Of a stretch of DNA of 12,629 bases, positions 1 to 6,314 are shown piece by piece. This stretch comes from an uncultured Opitutales bacterium (GTDB lineage Bacteria > Verrucomicrobiota > Verrucomicrobiia > Opitutales > Intestinicryptomonadaceae): positions 1 through 12,629 of the forward strand of contig URYY01000058.1 of assembly GCA_900552245.1 (NCBI GenBank), in the 5' to 3' direction. How positions within the stretch are numbered: position 1 is the first letter of the stretch; each line of letters begins with the position of its first letter. A program made the position numbers and the translations under genes. The notes below the pieces were generated by a model. It was not told where the DNA came from. It saw only the letters and a list, made by a program, of their open reading frames with translations, and searched no databases.

Positions 1-702
1 GCGACCGGCTGCTATTGTGTAAATTTTTGTGTCAAAACCCGCTGCGGCCTCGGCGGCGGCTATGGGCGAAATTTTGCCCGCATTGTTGTCGCCGTCTGTA
101 AGCAGAATTATTACTCTAGATTTTGCGTCTTTTAAGTCCCTCATTCTGTTTACGCTCATTGCTATAGCCGAGCCAATCGCCGTGCTATTACCGTCGATTG
201 CGCCTATTTCTACTCTCTCTATATTCTTTAAAAGCCAATCGTGGTTTAGCGTAAGCGGCGATACCAAGAAGGGATTTGAGCCGAAAATAATCATTCCGAT
301 TCTATCGTTTGGCCTGTTTTTAATAAAGTCTTCAATAACTTTCTTTACGGCATCTAGCCTCGTCAAAAGCTCTCTTTTATTTTTCGATAAATCCAAGGCC
401 GACATAGAGCCCGATACGTCGACAGCAAGCACTATGTCTATCCCGCTTTCCTCGCGCTCGCTAAAACCCCTTCCAAGCCGCGGGCGCGCAAGCCCTACTA
501 TTAGAAGCGAGATTATTAAAAGCCTCAGCAAAAACAGCACTCCTGCGGCTCTGCTTCTGTTTCTCTTTGCAACTACCTTTGCTATGGCGACACTCGAAAA
601 TACGAGCGTTCCCGTTTTGCCGACTCTTCCGCGCAAAAATACAAGCGCAAGTGGAATAAGCAAAAGCCACAAAAGTTCGGGGTTTGTAAAGTCAAAGTTC
701 AT
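1..702 (-). CDS. batA: BatA-like VWA-domain membrane protein (3' end cut off by window edge)
   Basis: The first 234 residues are visible and no stop is reached before base 1. The N-terminus has the usual Bat layout: a hydrophobic segment at about residues 9-23 after an 'NPELLWLLL' opening, a second at about 53-71 ending in 'GLARPRLG', then a von Willebrand factor A domain from about residue 88. The MIDAS metal site is complete in what can be seen: DVSGS (D95, S97, S99), T174 in 'GNSTAIG', and 'LLTDGDNNAG' (202-209). A C-terminal membrane helix, expected in the family, would lie outside the window. The ATG at 702 overlaps the stop of the upstream gene by four bases (ATGA), so translation is probably coupled. 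Family knowledge places such proteins in the inner membrane with MoxR and DUF58 partners; their molecular job is not settled ('aerotolerance' is historical). The BatA rather than BatB assignment rests on order in the operon. Confidence 0.9.
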   Translation of the reverse strand, partial: MNFDFTNPELLWLLLIPLALVFLRGRVGKTGTLVFSSVAIAKVVAKRNRSRAAGVLFLLRLLIISLLIVGLARPRLGRGFSEREESGIDIVLAVDVSGSMSALDLSKNKRELLTRLDAVKKVIEDFIKNRPNDRIGMIIFGSNPFLVSPLTLNHDWLLKNIERVEIGAIDGNSTAIGSAIAMSVNRMRDLKDAKSRVIILLTDGDNNAGKISPIAAAEAAAGFDTKIYTIAAGR

Positions 703-1193
703 TTCTTCTCAGACTTCCTCTTTTCGTTGTCTTCGTTTATAAAAGTTTCCGCCAGCGAAAACATCTTTTCGCGCTCGTCTGCGCCAAATTGCGCGCCGGC
801 GAACTTTGCCTTGTCGGCAAGTATTAAAATTTCCGCAATCTTTGCTCTGTCCGCTTCTTCTAACTTGTCGGAACTTGCGGCAATTTGCAAAAACTCCTCG
901 GTTGTGCGCTCGGGCGCGGGTATGTCGAACATAGCCGATATGTAGTCGCGCACGGCGGAACTCAGGCGGCTTGCGTAGAGCTTGTCGTCCGCTTCGTTTT
1001 TGCAGGATTTTAGCCTCAGGCTTGCTATTTCAAAAGCCGTGGGCGCGGGCCGCGAATTTAGCCTGCTTACAATTATTCCCGCAAAGAGCGCGCATGCAAA
1101 AAGTATGAGCGCTATCCACCACCAATTCTGCTCTAGAAAGGTGGGCTCTATCTTGCCGGCTATTGAGTTTATGTTCGGAAATATGTCGTTCAT
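699..1193 (-). CDS. Small Bat-operon membrane protein (DUF4381-like)
   Basis: This 164-residue protein has one strong membrane helix at about residues 24-44 following a WWW run, a short basic stretch, then a soluble helical domain of about 110 residues. The segment at 81-102, with 'RDYISAMFDIPAP' followed by 'ERTTEEFL', matches a pattern I associate with the small DUF4381-like protein sitting between DUF58 and VWA genes in Bat operons. The tail is highly charged. It overlaps its neighbours by four bases at both ends (ATGA at 1190-1193 and 699-702), placing it firmly in a translationally coupled operon. It probably sits in the inner membrane with the domain in one compartment, alongside BatA. 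No enzymatic motif is visible, and the biochemical function is unknown. The family name is from memory; membrane topology and operon membership are clear from the sequence. Confidence 0.8.
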   Translation of the reverse strand: MNDIFPNINSIAGKIEPTFLEQNWWWIALILFACALFAGIIVSRLNSRPAPTAFEIASLRLKSCKNEADDKLYASRLSSAVRDYISAMFDIPAPERTTEEFLQIAASSDKLEEADRAKIAEILILADKAKFAGAQFGADEREKMFSLAETFINEDNEKRKSEKK

Positions 1194-2110
1194 CTGCGTC
1201 TTCTGCTTTCAAAAAATTTGCGTATTGCAACTATGTAGGGCTTTCCGGTGCAGACTTCAATCGAGTCTATGCCTATGCTTGCAAGCCCAAGTTTAAAAGC
1301 TTTCATGCGCGTCTTGTTTTCAAAATTGTAGTTCTTTAGTATGCTTTGCGAGAAGGTGTCCAGCTCTATGATTTCGCCGGTTTCGCTGTCTTCAAGAACT
1401 ATGTTGCCAATGCTTGGCAATTCCATTTCCCTGTCGTCATAGACATTTATGCAGACTAGGTCGTGGCGTCTGTTTGTGATGTCAAGCGCCTTGAAAACCG
1501 GGTCGGACGCGCGCTTTGCGGGGTTCGGAAGCTCTCCGTTTGGCCCCTGCAAAAAGTCGCTTAATAAAACCACAATCGCGCGCCTTTTTAAGAGCTTATT
1601 TATGCCGTCAAGCGCCTTTGATATGTCGGTTCCGACGCGCTTTGGCTTAAAGTATAGAATCTCTCTTATTAGGCGCAGTATGTGCGAGCGTCCCTTGCGG
1701 GGCGGTATGATAAGTTCAATTTCATCGGTAAATAGCGCAAGGCCAACCTTGTCGCCGTTTCGGGCGGCGGAGAAAGCCAAGACGCTTGCAATTTCAGCCT
1801 CGAGCTCGCGCTTCGACTGCTTGTCAGAACCGAACGAACCGCTGCCAGACAGATCCACCGCAAGCATCATAGTAAGCTCCCTCTCCTCGCGGTACTTCTT
1901 GACGTGAGCCTTGCCGGTTCGCGCCGTCACATTCCAGTCTATGCTGCGGATTTCATCGCCCGGCTGGTATTCGCGCGCCTCCTCAAAGTCCATGCCTTGG
2001 CCTTTGAATATGCTGTGGTAGGCGCCTGCGATTGCGTCGCTTACTTGGCGGTTTGTGGCAATCTCAATGCGCCTTACCTTGCGCAACATGTCTGTTACGG
2101 AATCGCTCAT
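1190..2110 (-). CDS. DUF58 (VWA-like) protein of the MoxR-Bat operon
   Basis: The 306-residue soluble protein carries the DUF58 signature at residues 37-64: 'GQGMDFEEAREYQPGD' followed by 'EIRSIDWNVTAR'. A VWA-like fold follows, with a full DxSxS metal motif (D86, S88, S90 in 'AVDLSGSGSFG'), a later 'GTDISKAL' and 'VVLLSDFLQ'. This is the short DUF58 form (about 300 residues) with no membrane helices, as usual next to MoxR. DUF58 proteins are thought to act as partners or adaptors for MoxR AAA+ ATPases; the exact role is unknown. The gene lies 30 bp after moxR and overlaps the next gene by four bases. An AAGGA stretch upstream sits about 16 bases from the ATG, too far for a good ribosome site, so translation may depend on coupling to moxR. 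Confidence 0.92.
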   Translation of the reverse strand: MSDSVTDMLRKVRRIEIATNRQVSDAIAGAYHSIFKGQGMDFEEAREYQPGDEIRSIDWNVTARTGKAHVKKYREERELTMMLAVDLSGSGSFGSDKQSKRELEAEIASVLAFSAARNGDKVGLALFTDEIELIIPPRKGRSHILRLIREILYFKPKRVGTDISKALDGINKLLKRRAIVVLLSDFLQGPNGELPNPAKRASDPVFKALDITNRRHDLVCINVYDDREMELPSIGNIVLEDSETGEIIELDTFSQSILKNYNFENKTRMKAFKLGLASIGIDSIEVCTGKPYIVAIRKFFESRRRR

Positions 2111-2140
2111 AGCGCAACTAATTTATTCCTTCTTTATATA

Positions 2141-3130
2141 TTATGGAACTGCAACCGTGTTTAAAACGTCGCGTATTATCTCTTCGGAACTTATGCCTTC
2201 AGCTTCGGCTTCGTAGGAAACTATTATCCTGTGGCGGAAGATGTCGGGGGCTATGTCTTTTATGTCTTGCGGCGTCACATAGCCTCTGCCGTGCAGGAAG
2301 GCGTGTGCCTTTGCCGCGAGTGTAAGCGCAATAGTGGCTCGCGGAGACGCTCCAAAGCGTATGAAATTATCCAAATCCAACTTGTAGTTTGAGGGCTTGC
2401 GGGTGGCAAAAACCAAATTTACTATGTAGTCTTTTATCTTGTCGTCCACATAGATTTCATCCACAACTTTGCGCGAGCTTAAAATTTGTTCGGGGCTTAC
2501 GACAGTGTTTATCTGCACCTGAACGTCTGTCTTTGCCATCATGTCAAGTATGAGGCGTTCCTCCTCCTTTGTCGGATAGCCTATGTTTAGCTTGAACATA
2601 AATCTGTCGACCTGCGCCTCCGGCAGTTGGTAGGTTCCCTCTTGGTCTATGGGGTTTTGCGTAGCCAAAACTAGGAAGGGGGAGGGGAGCTTGTATGTAG
2701 TTCCACCTATGGAAACCTGCCTTTCCTGCATGGCTTCAAGCAGGGCGCTCTGAACCTTCGCAGGGGCTCGATTTATTTCGTCTGCCAGAACAAAGTTTGC
2801 AAATACGGGACCCTTTTGTGTGAAAAATTCTCCCTTTTGCTGGTTAAACACCAAGGTTCCAACTATGTCCGACGGCAGCAAGTCGGGCGTAAACTGTATT
2901 CTAGAAAACTCCGCCTGCGCAGCCGAGGCGAGCGTCTTTATCGCGAGGGTCTTTGCCAGGCCCGGCACGCCCTCGAGCAGCAGGTGCCCATTTGCTAGTA
3001 TTCCGGTAATGAGCCTATCCACCAGATACTTTTGCCCCACTATGTTTTTTGATATTTCCTTTCTCAGCAGGTCTGTCCACTGCGATGCTTCTTTTACTTT
3101 GTCGTTAATTTCTGCGAGATTTATACTCAT
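2141..3130 (-). CDS. moxR: MoxR-family AAA+ ATPase
   Basis: The 329-residue protein is a textbook MoxR ATPase. Walker A is 'EGVPGLAKT' (G54 to T61), Walker B is 'FVLADEINR' (D117, E118), and sensor 1 lies in 'LATQNPIDQEGTYQLPEAQ' (N159). The C-terminal helical lid carries the family's 'GASPRATIAL' and 'RGYVTPQDI' segments. MoxR proteins are cytoplasmic chaperone-like ATPases that form rings and work with DUF58/VWA proteins, in some cases inserting cofactors or supporting envelope stress resistance. It is the first gene of the operon that continues through DUF58, the small membrane protein and BatA. The ATG at 3130 gives the usual family N-terminus. Upstream bases show no Shine-Dalgarno motif. 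A promoter candidate lies about 45 bp upstream. Family assignment is certain; the client is not known. Confidence 0.96.
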   Translation of the reverse strand: MSINLAEINDKVKEASQWTDLLRKEISKNIVGQKYLVDRLITGILANGHLLLEGVPGLAKTLAIKTLASAAQAEFSRIQFTPDLLPSDIVGTLVFNQQKGEFFTQKGPVFANFVLADEINRAPAKVQSALLEAMQERQVSIGGTTYKLPSPFLVLATQNPIDQEGTYQLPEAQVDRFMFKLNIGYPTKEEERLILDMMAKTDVQVQINTVVSPEQILSSRKVVDEIYVDDKIKDYIVNLVFATRKPSNYKLDLDNFIRFGASPRATIALTLAAKAHAFLHGRGYVTPQDIKDIAPDIFRHRIIVSYEAEAEGISSEEIIRDVLNTVAVP

Positions 3131-3174
3131 TGTTTCTACTTTGTTAAATTGTTGGATAACTAAAGCTTTTTGGA

Positions 3175-3202
3175 AAGATACACAAACTTTCTCTTATGAC
3201 AA
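3175..3202 (-). promoter_or_regulatory. Candidate sigma-70 promoter of the moxR-bat operon
   Basis: On the minus strand TTGTCA (3202-3197) and TATCTT (3180-3175) are separated by 16 bases in an AT-rich gap between the tyrA-aroA-cmk terminator and moxR. Transcription would begin near 3168, leaving a leader of about 38 bases. This is a motif match only; the -10 box agrees with consensus at four of six positions. Confidence 0.4.
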
Positions 3203-3292
3203 AAGCGCTATAAAATCGTTCCAAAATTTAATCCAATATCGTACTTTTTTTCAACAATTAAAGTGGCAAAACGTTAGGCTTTTAGACCGTCG

Positions 3293-3340
3293 AAAAAAGC
3301 AAAAGCGCAGGCCCGATTTCTATTTGAGAGCTTGCGCTTT
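3293..3340 (-). terminator. Intrinsic terminator after aroA-cmk
   Basis: Arms at 3302-3312 and 3330-3340 pair over 11 bp (AAAGCGCA core, one G-T wobble) around a 17-base loop. On the minus strand the hairpin is followed by TTTTGCTTTTTT. It lies about 40 bases past the aroA-cmk stop, closing that transcript before the moxR promoter. Confidence 0.7.
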
Positions 3341-3377
3341 GGTAAATCCAATTCCGAAATGTATTGCGCTCGCGCGC

Positions 3378-5342
3378 CTAAGACTTCGCAATAAGCGCGA
3401 GGGCTTCCGCTATAACTTGCTCTTTTGTTAGGTTTGACGTGTCTATGAGCTTAGCCCCCTTCGGGCAGACTAGCGGCGCCGTCTTTCTATTTTTGTCTAG
3501 AGTGTCTCGCTTTGAAATTACATCGCTAATTCCCTCTAGCGCGCGGCGCTTCTTGCGGGTTTCTTCGTCGGCGTCTAAAAATATTTTTACTTGAGCTTCG
3601 GGGAAGATTACACTGCCTATGTCGCGCCCCTCCATTACAAGACCTCCAAAATTCATCTGCCTTGCAAAGTCGGCCATAGACCTCTGGTAGGATTTCAAAA
3701 ACTCTCTCAGCTTTGGCATTGCAGCAAACAAAGCCACATTTTCATTAATCCTATCTTGCCTGATTAGGCTATCTTCTATCTCTTTGCCGTTTACCGACAT
3801 AAGAGCGCTGTTGTTTGACAAAACTGCGCCGAGCTTAACTTTCTCCAAGAGTTTTAAAGCCGCATCTTCGCCCATATCGGGCTTTATGGAGTTTTCCAGA
3901 AGTATGTAGGTTAGGGTTCTATAGTGCGCACCGGTATCGACATGCATATAGCCCAATATTCTGGCGCACTCCTTTGATACGCTCGATTTCCCGACGGCAG
4001 CGCCGCCGTCTATTGCTACAATTTTAAAATTCATTGAATCTCTTCTAGCTTTTTCTAGGCAATCAAAAAAGTTTGGCCAAGTTTTTACGCAGCATTCCTT
4101 GTCCATAATTGAAAGCCAGGGCTTGCCGTCCTTAAATAAGTCCGCACTTGCGCAGACTCCGAAAGACATCGCTATCCTATGGTCGGAATAGGTCTCAATT
4201 TCAGAATTTCTATTTATGTGCTTTGCAGGATCCTTGTAAGATTTTACTCCTATGCAGTCGCCATCTTCGCAGACGGATTTTGCGAGCTTCTTTAACTCCG
4301 TTGAAACTGCGCTTACCCTGTCTGTCTCCTGCTTGCGCGTGTGGCCTATACCCTCTATTTTTAGGGAGTTTGCCACTATGGGCGATATGGCCGCAAGGCT
4401 TAGAAAAGTGTCGGATATATCGTTAAAATCAAAGTCTAAGTCTCCGCAAGTTTTGGCCTCACCCACAAATAGGGCATCGCTGCCAACTTTATACATTTTA
4501 ACTAATCCGGACTCCTGCATTATATCCGCAAACCTGGCGTCTCCCTGCAGCGAAATTGAGGCAAAGTCCTTAAGTAGGGCAGCTCCGCCCACGCTTGCAA
4601 CTAGCGATATAGGATAGCTTGCCGCAGTTGCGTCGGGCTCAATCTTGTAAAGGGCGGGAGACTCTGTCACTCCATGCAAAACCTTGTAGCAGGAGGCGTC
4701 CAACTGTTCCACTTCAAATCCGAATTGGCGCATCATCTGCATTGTCATATCGACAAAGGGTCTTGAGACGGTTTTTCCCTTTAGCTTAATTAGGGTGTCG
4801 CTGCGGGCCTGGACGCTTGCCATTAAAAGAGCCGACAAAATTTGGCTAGATTCACTCGCGTCAAGTTCGATTTCTCCTCCCTTTAGCCCGCAAGTTTTTA
4901 CACTGAACGGAAAGCAATATCTCTCTTTCTTAAAGCTAAACTTTGCCCCCTGTTTTTCAAGGGCTTCTATGAGACCCCTCATCGGGCGCTTATACATCGC
5001 TTCGTCCGAATCAAATTCGTAGTTTCCATTCTCCTGGGTGCAGACAAATGCTGTTAGAAAGCGAGCCGCCGTTCCGGCGTTTCCGACAAATAGCTCGGCG
5101 CGCTTTACGCAATCGCCTTTTATGGATATCAGATTGTCGTTGCGCTTTATGACAAAGCCCAGCTTTTTGAGGCAGTCCGCCATTATGTCGCAGTCGCGCG
5201 AAAATAGAGGATTGAGTATCTTCACCTCGTAGTCGGACATCGCCGCCATTAAGAGCGCGCGGTTTGTTATGCTCTTTGAACTTGGCAGTGTGAATGTCGC
5301 ACAGACTTTTTTTGCGAAGGGTTGTATGGGGGTTTTTGTCAT
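3378..5342 (-). CDS. aroA-cmk: Fused EPSP synthase and cytidylate kinase (AroA-Cmk)
   Basis: One uninterrupted 654-residue frame holds two full enzymes. Residues 1 to about 430 are 3-phosphoshikimate 1-carboxyvinyltransferase (shikimate-3-P + PEP to EPSP): 'PSSKSITNRAL' (K23, R28), 'GNAGTAARFL' (88-95), 'ESSQILSALL', 'PDATAASYP', 'ISD' with D311, 'KQETDR' with E339, and 'DHR' (387-389). Residues 437-654 are cytidylate kinase (CMP/dCMP phosphorylation): P-loop 'GGAAVGKS' (446-453), 'DTGAHYR' (469-475), 'GRDIG' (572-576), and the 'KRDTLDKNRKTAPL' LID/CMP segment with R612, D613 and R619. Both domains are near normal length, so the linker is only a few residues. Small departures are G447 where the usual P-loop has Pro, and His in DTGAxYR. 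It starts one base after the tyrA stop (TAA-A-ATG), suggesting coupling. tyrA, aroA and cmk are neighbours in some proteobacteria too. Met437 may serve as a second start. Confidence 0.95.
   Translation of the reverse strand: MTKTPIQPFAKKVCATFTLPSSKSITNRALLMAAMSDYEVKILNPLFSRDCDIMADCLKKLGFVIKRNDNLISIKGDCVKRAELFVGNAGTAARFLTAFVCTQENGNYEFDSDEAMYKRPMRGLIEALEKQGAKFSFKKERYCFPFSVKTCGLKGGEIELDASESSQILSALLMASVQARSDTLIKLKGKTVSRPFVDMTMQMMRQFGFEVEQLDASCYKVLHGVTESPALYKIEPDATAASYPISLVASVGGAALLKDFASISLQGDARFADIMQESGLVKMYKVGSDALFVGEAKTCGDLDFDFNDISDTFLSLAAISPIVANSLKIEGIGHTRKQETDRVSAVSTELKKLAKSVCEDGDCIGVKSYKDPAKHINRNSEIETYSDHRIAMSFGVCASADLFKDGKPWLSIMDKECCVKTWPNFFDCLEKARRDSMNFKIVAIDGGAAVGKSSVSKECARILGYMHVDTGAHYRTLTYILLENSIKPDMGEDAALKLLEKVKLGAVLSNNSALMSVNGKEIEDSLIRQDRINENVALFAAMPKLREFLKSYQRSMADFARQMNFGGLVMEGRDIGSVIFPEAQVKIFLDADEETRKKRRALEGISDVISKRDTLDKNRKTAPLVCPKGAKLIDTSNLTKEQVIAEALALIAKS
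4032..4046 (-). promoter_or_regulatory. Possible internal ribosome site and start for free Cmk
   Basis: Within the aroA-cmk frame, AGAAGAG (4046-4040) stands five bases before the ATG of Met437, exactly where a stand-alone Cmk ('MNFKIVAIDGG') would begin. The purines are also Arg-Arg codons, so this may be chance. If used, the gene would yield both the fusion and a separate 218-residue kinase. Confidence 0.25.
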
Positions 5343-5343
5343 T

Positions 5344-6207
5344 TTATTTATCTAATTTTAGGCGGGTTTGGCGCGCAGAAGTTAAAAAATTTTCAATGTA
5401 GACGCAGTCCTTACTGTCCACCGCGCTCTTTAACTCTTGGAGTTTTGCTATGTACTTTGAGAGTCCAAAGCTTATATTTTCGGCGTTTTCTGAGAGTATG
5501 GACTCCCACATCGCGGGGTCGCTTTTTGCTATCCTTGTTGTATCTCTAAAGCCGTTGCCTGCAAAGAGCTTAAAGTCCTCCAAATTATCTGCTGCAAGAA
5601 GTGCAAGCGCACTTGATGCGCACTGCGGCAGGTGGCTTACTCTCGCGACAATTTTATCGTGCTCTTCGGGGCTTTTAAAAAAGACCTTCATACCGAGCTT
5701 GCGCCACATGTCCGCAACTTTTTCCGTAGCGACTTCCGATTTCTCAGAGGGGCAGACAAGGCAAGAGGCACTCTCAAACAAATCGGGCTTTGCGGCTGAA
5801 GCTCCCGATTTTTCGGAGCCTGCCATGGGGTGGGAACCAACAAATACGGCGCTCAGCCCATCCAGAATCTTTTCGCACTCTCTTACTATGTTAAGCTTTG
5901 TGCTACCCACATCCGTCACAATTGCCCCCGACTTTAGGAAAGAGCGAATGTCCTTTAAAATTGAGGGTATCGTGCTTGCGGTTGTGGCAAGAACTACTAA
6001 GTCGGCATCGCTCGCAGCTTCGTTAATGTTTTCAAATACCTTGTCGCACCAGGGCTGATTTTCGCAGAAGTCGCGATTTGCCTTGCCGCGGTTCCAGATA
6101 TGTACGACCCTTGCGCAGCCCCTTTCCTTTAGGGCCCACGCAAGCGACGCTCCCAAGAGCCCCGCTCCGAAAATTGCGACTTTCCCAAATTGTGCCATGT
6201 TCCGCAT
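5344..6207 (-). CDS. tyrA: Prephenate dehydrogenase (TyrA)
   Basis: This enzyme oxidatively decarboxylates prephenate to 4-hydroxyphenylpyruvate with NAD(P)+, on the way to tyrosine. Counting from the ATG at 6207 (287 residues), a Rossmann motif GAGLLG is at 14-19, followed by 'TDVGSTK', the catalytic-region 'GSHPMAGSE' (His126), 'VSHLPQ' (His192) and 'GNGFRDTTRIA'. There is no chorismate mutase or ACT domain, so feedback inhibition by tyrosine through ACT is not expected. The frame stays open to a TTG at 6252, but that TTG is part of a TTGACA promoter box and would add a lysine/asparagine-rich tail unlike the family. ATG 6207 or ATG 6198 (which begins MAQFGKVAIFG) is more likely; neither has a clear Shine-Dalgarno sequence. 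The next gene is aroA-cmk, one base away, so two aromatic-pathway enzymes share a transcript. Confidence 0.92.
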   Translation of the reverse strand: MRNMAQFGKVAIFGAGLLGASLAWALKERGCARVVHIWNRGKANRDFCENQPWCDKVFENINEAASDADLVVLATTASTIPSILKDIRSFLKSGAIVTDVGSTKLNIVRECEKILDGLSAVFVGSHPMAGSEKSGASAAKPDLFESASCLVCPSEKSEVATEKVADMWRKLGMKVFFKSPEEHDKIVARVSHLPQCASSALALLAADNLEDFKLFAGNGFRDTTRIAKSDPAMWESILSENAENISFGLSKYIAKLQELKSAVDSKDCVYIENFLTSARQTRLKLDK

Positions 6208-6222
6208 AGTTGCATTTTTTTT

Positions 6223-6252
6223 ACTAAATTTCAACAAATTTTGAAATGTCAA
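6223..6252 (-). promoter_or_regulatory. Candidate tyrA-aroA-cmk promoter
   Basis: A perfect -35 box TTGACA (6252-6247) is followed after 18 bases by TTTAGT (6228-6223, four of six matches). Transcription would start near 6216, only about nine bases before ATG 6207 and 18 before ATG 6198. This supports a start downstream of the TTG and implies a very short leader. It is divergent from the acyltransferase promoter, the two -35 boxes being about 20 bases apart. Confidence 0.5.
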
Positions 6253-6271
6253 AAAAGAACTCCGTAGTTGC

Positions 6272-6300
6272 TTGCGAAAAATAAAAAAATATGCTCTAAT
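6272..6300 (+). promoter_or_regulatory. Promoter of the lipid A acyltransferase gene
   Basis: TTGCGA (6272-6277), a 17-base AT-rich spacer and TCTAAT (6295-6300, five of six to consensus) preceded by TGC, an extended -10. The same boxes with the same spacing recur before the epimerase gene at 7815-7843. The start site would be near 6307, about eight bases before ATG 6315. Confidence 0.6.
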
Positions 6301-6314
6301 CGCGGCCTATTTTT

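Noticed and set aside
29..742. 237-codon open frame on the plus strand
   Set aside because: It lies opposite batA, whose domains and overlaps are clear; the predicted protein is Ser-rich without family motifs, typical of an antisense shadow.
2820..3431. 203-codon plus-strand frame covering the moxR 5' end and the gap before aroA-cmk
   Set aside because: Half is antisense to moxR and the rest crosses the moxR promoter and the aroA-cmk terminator; no recognisable domain.
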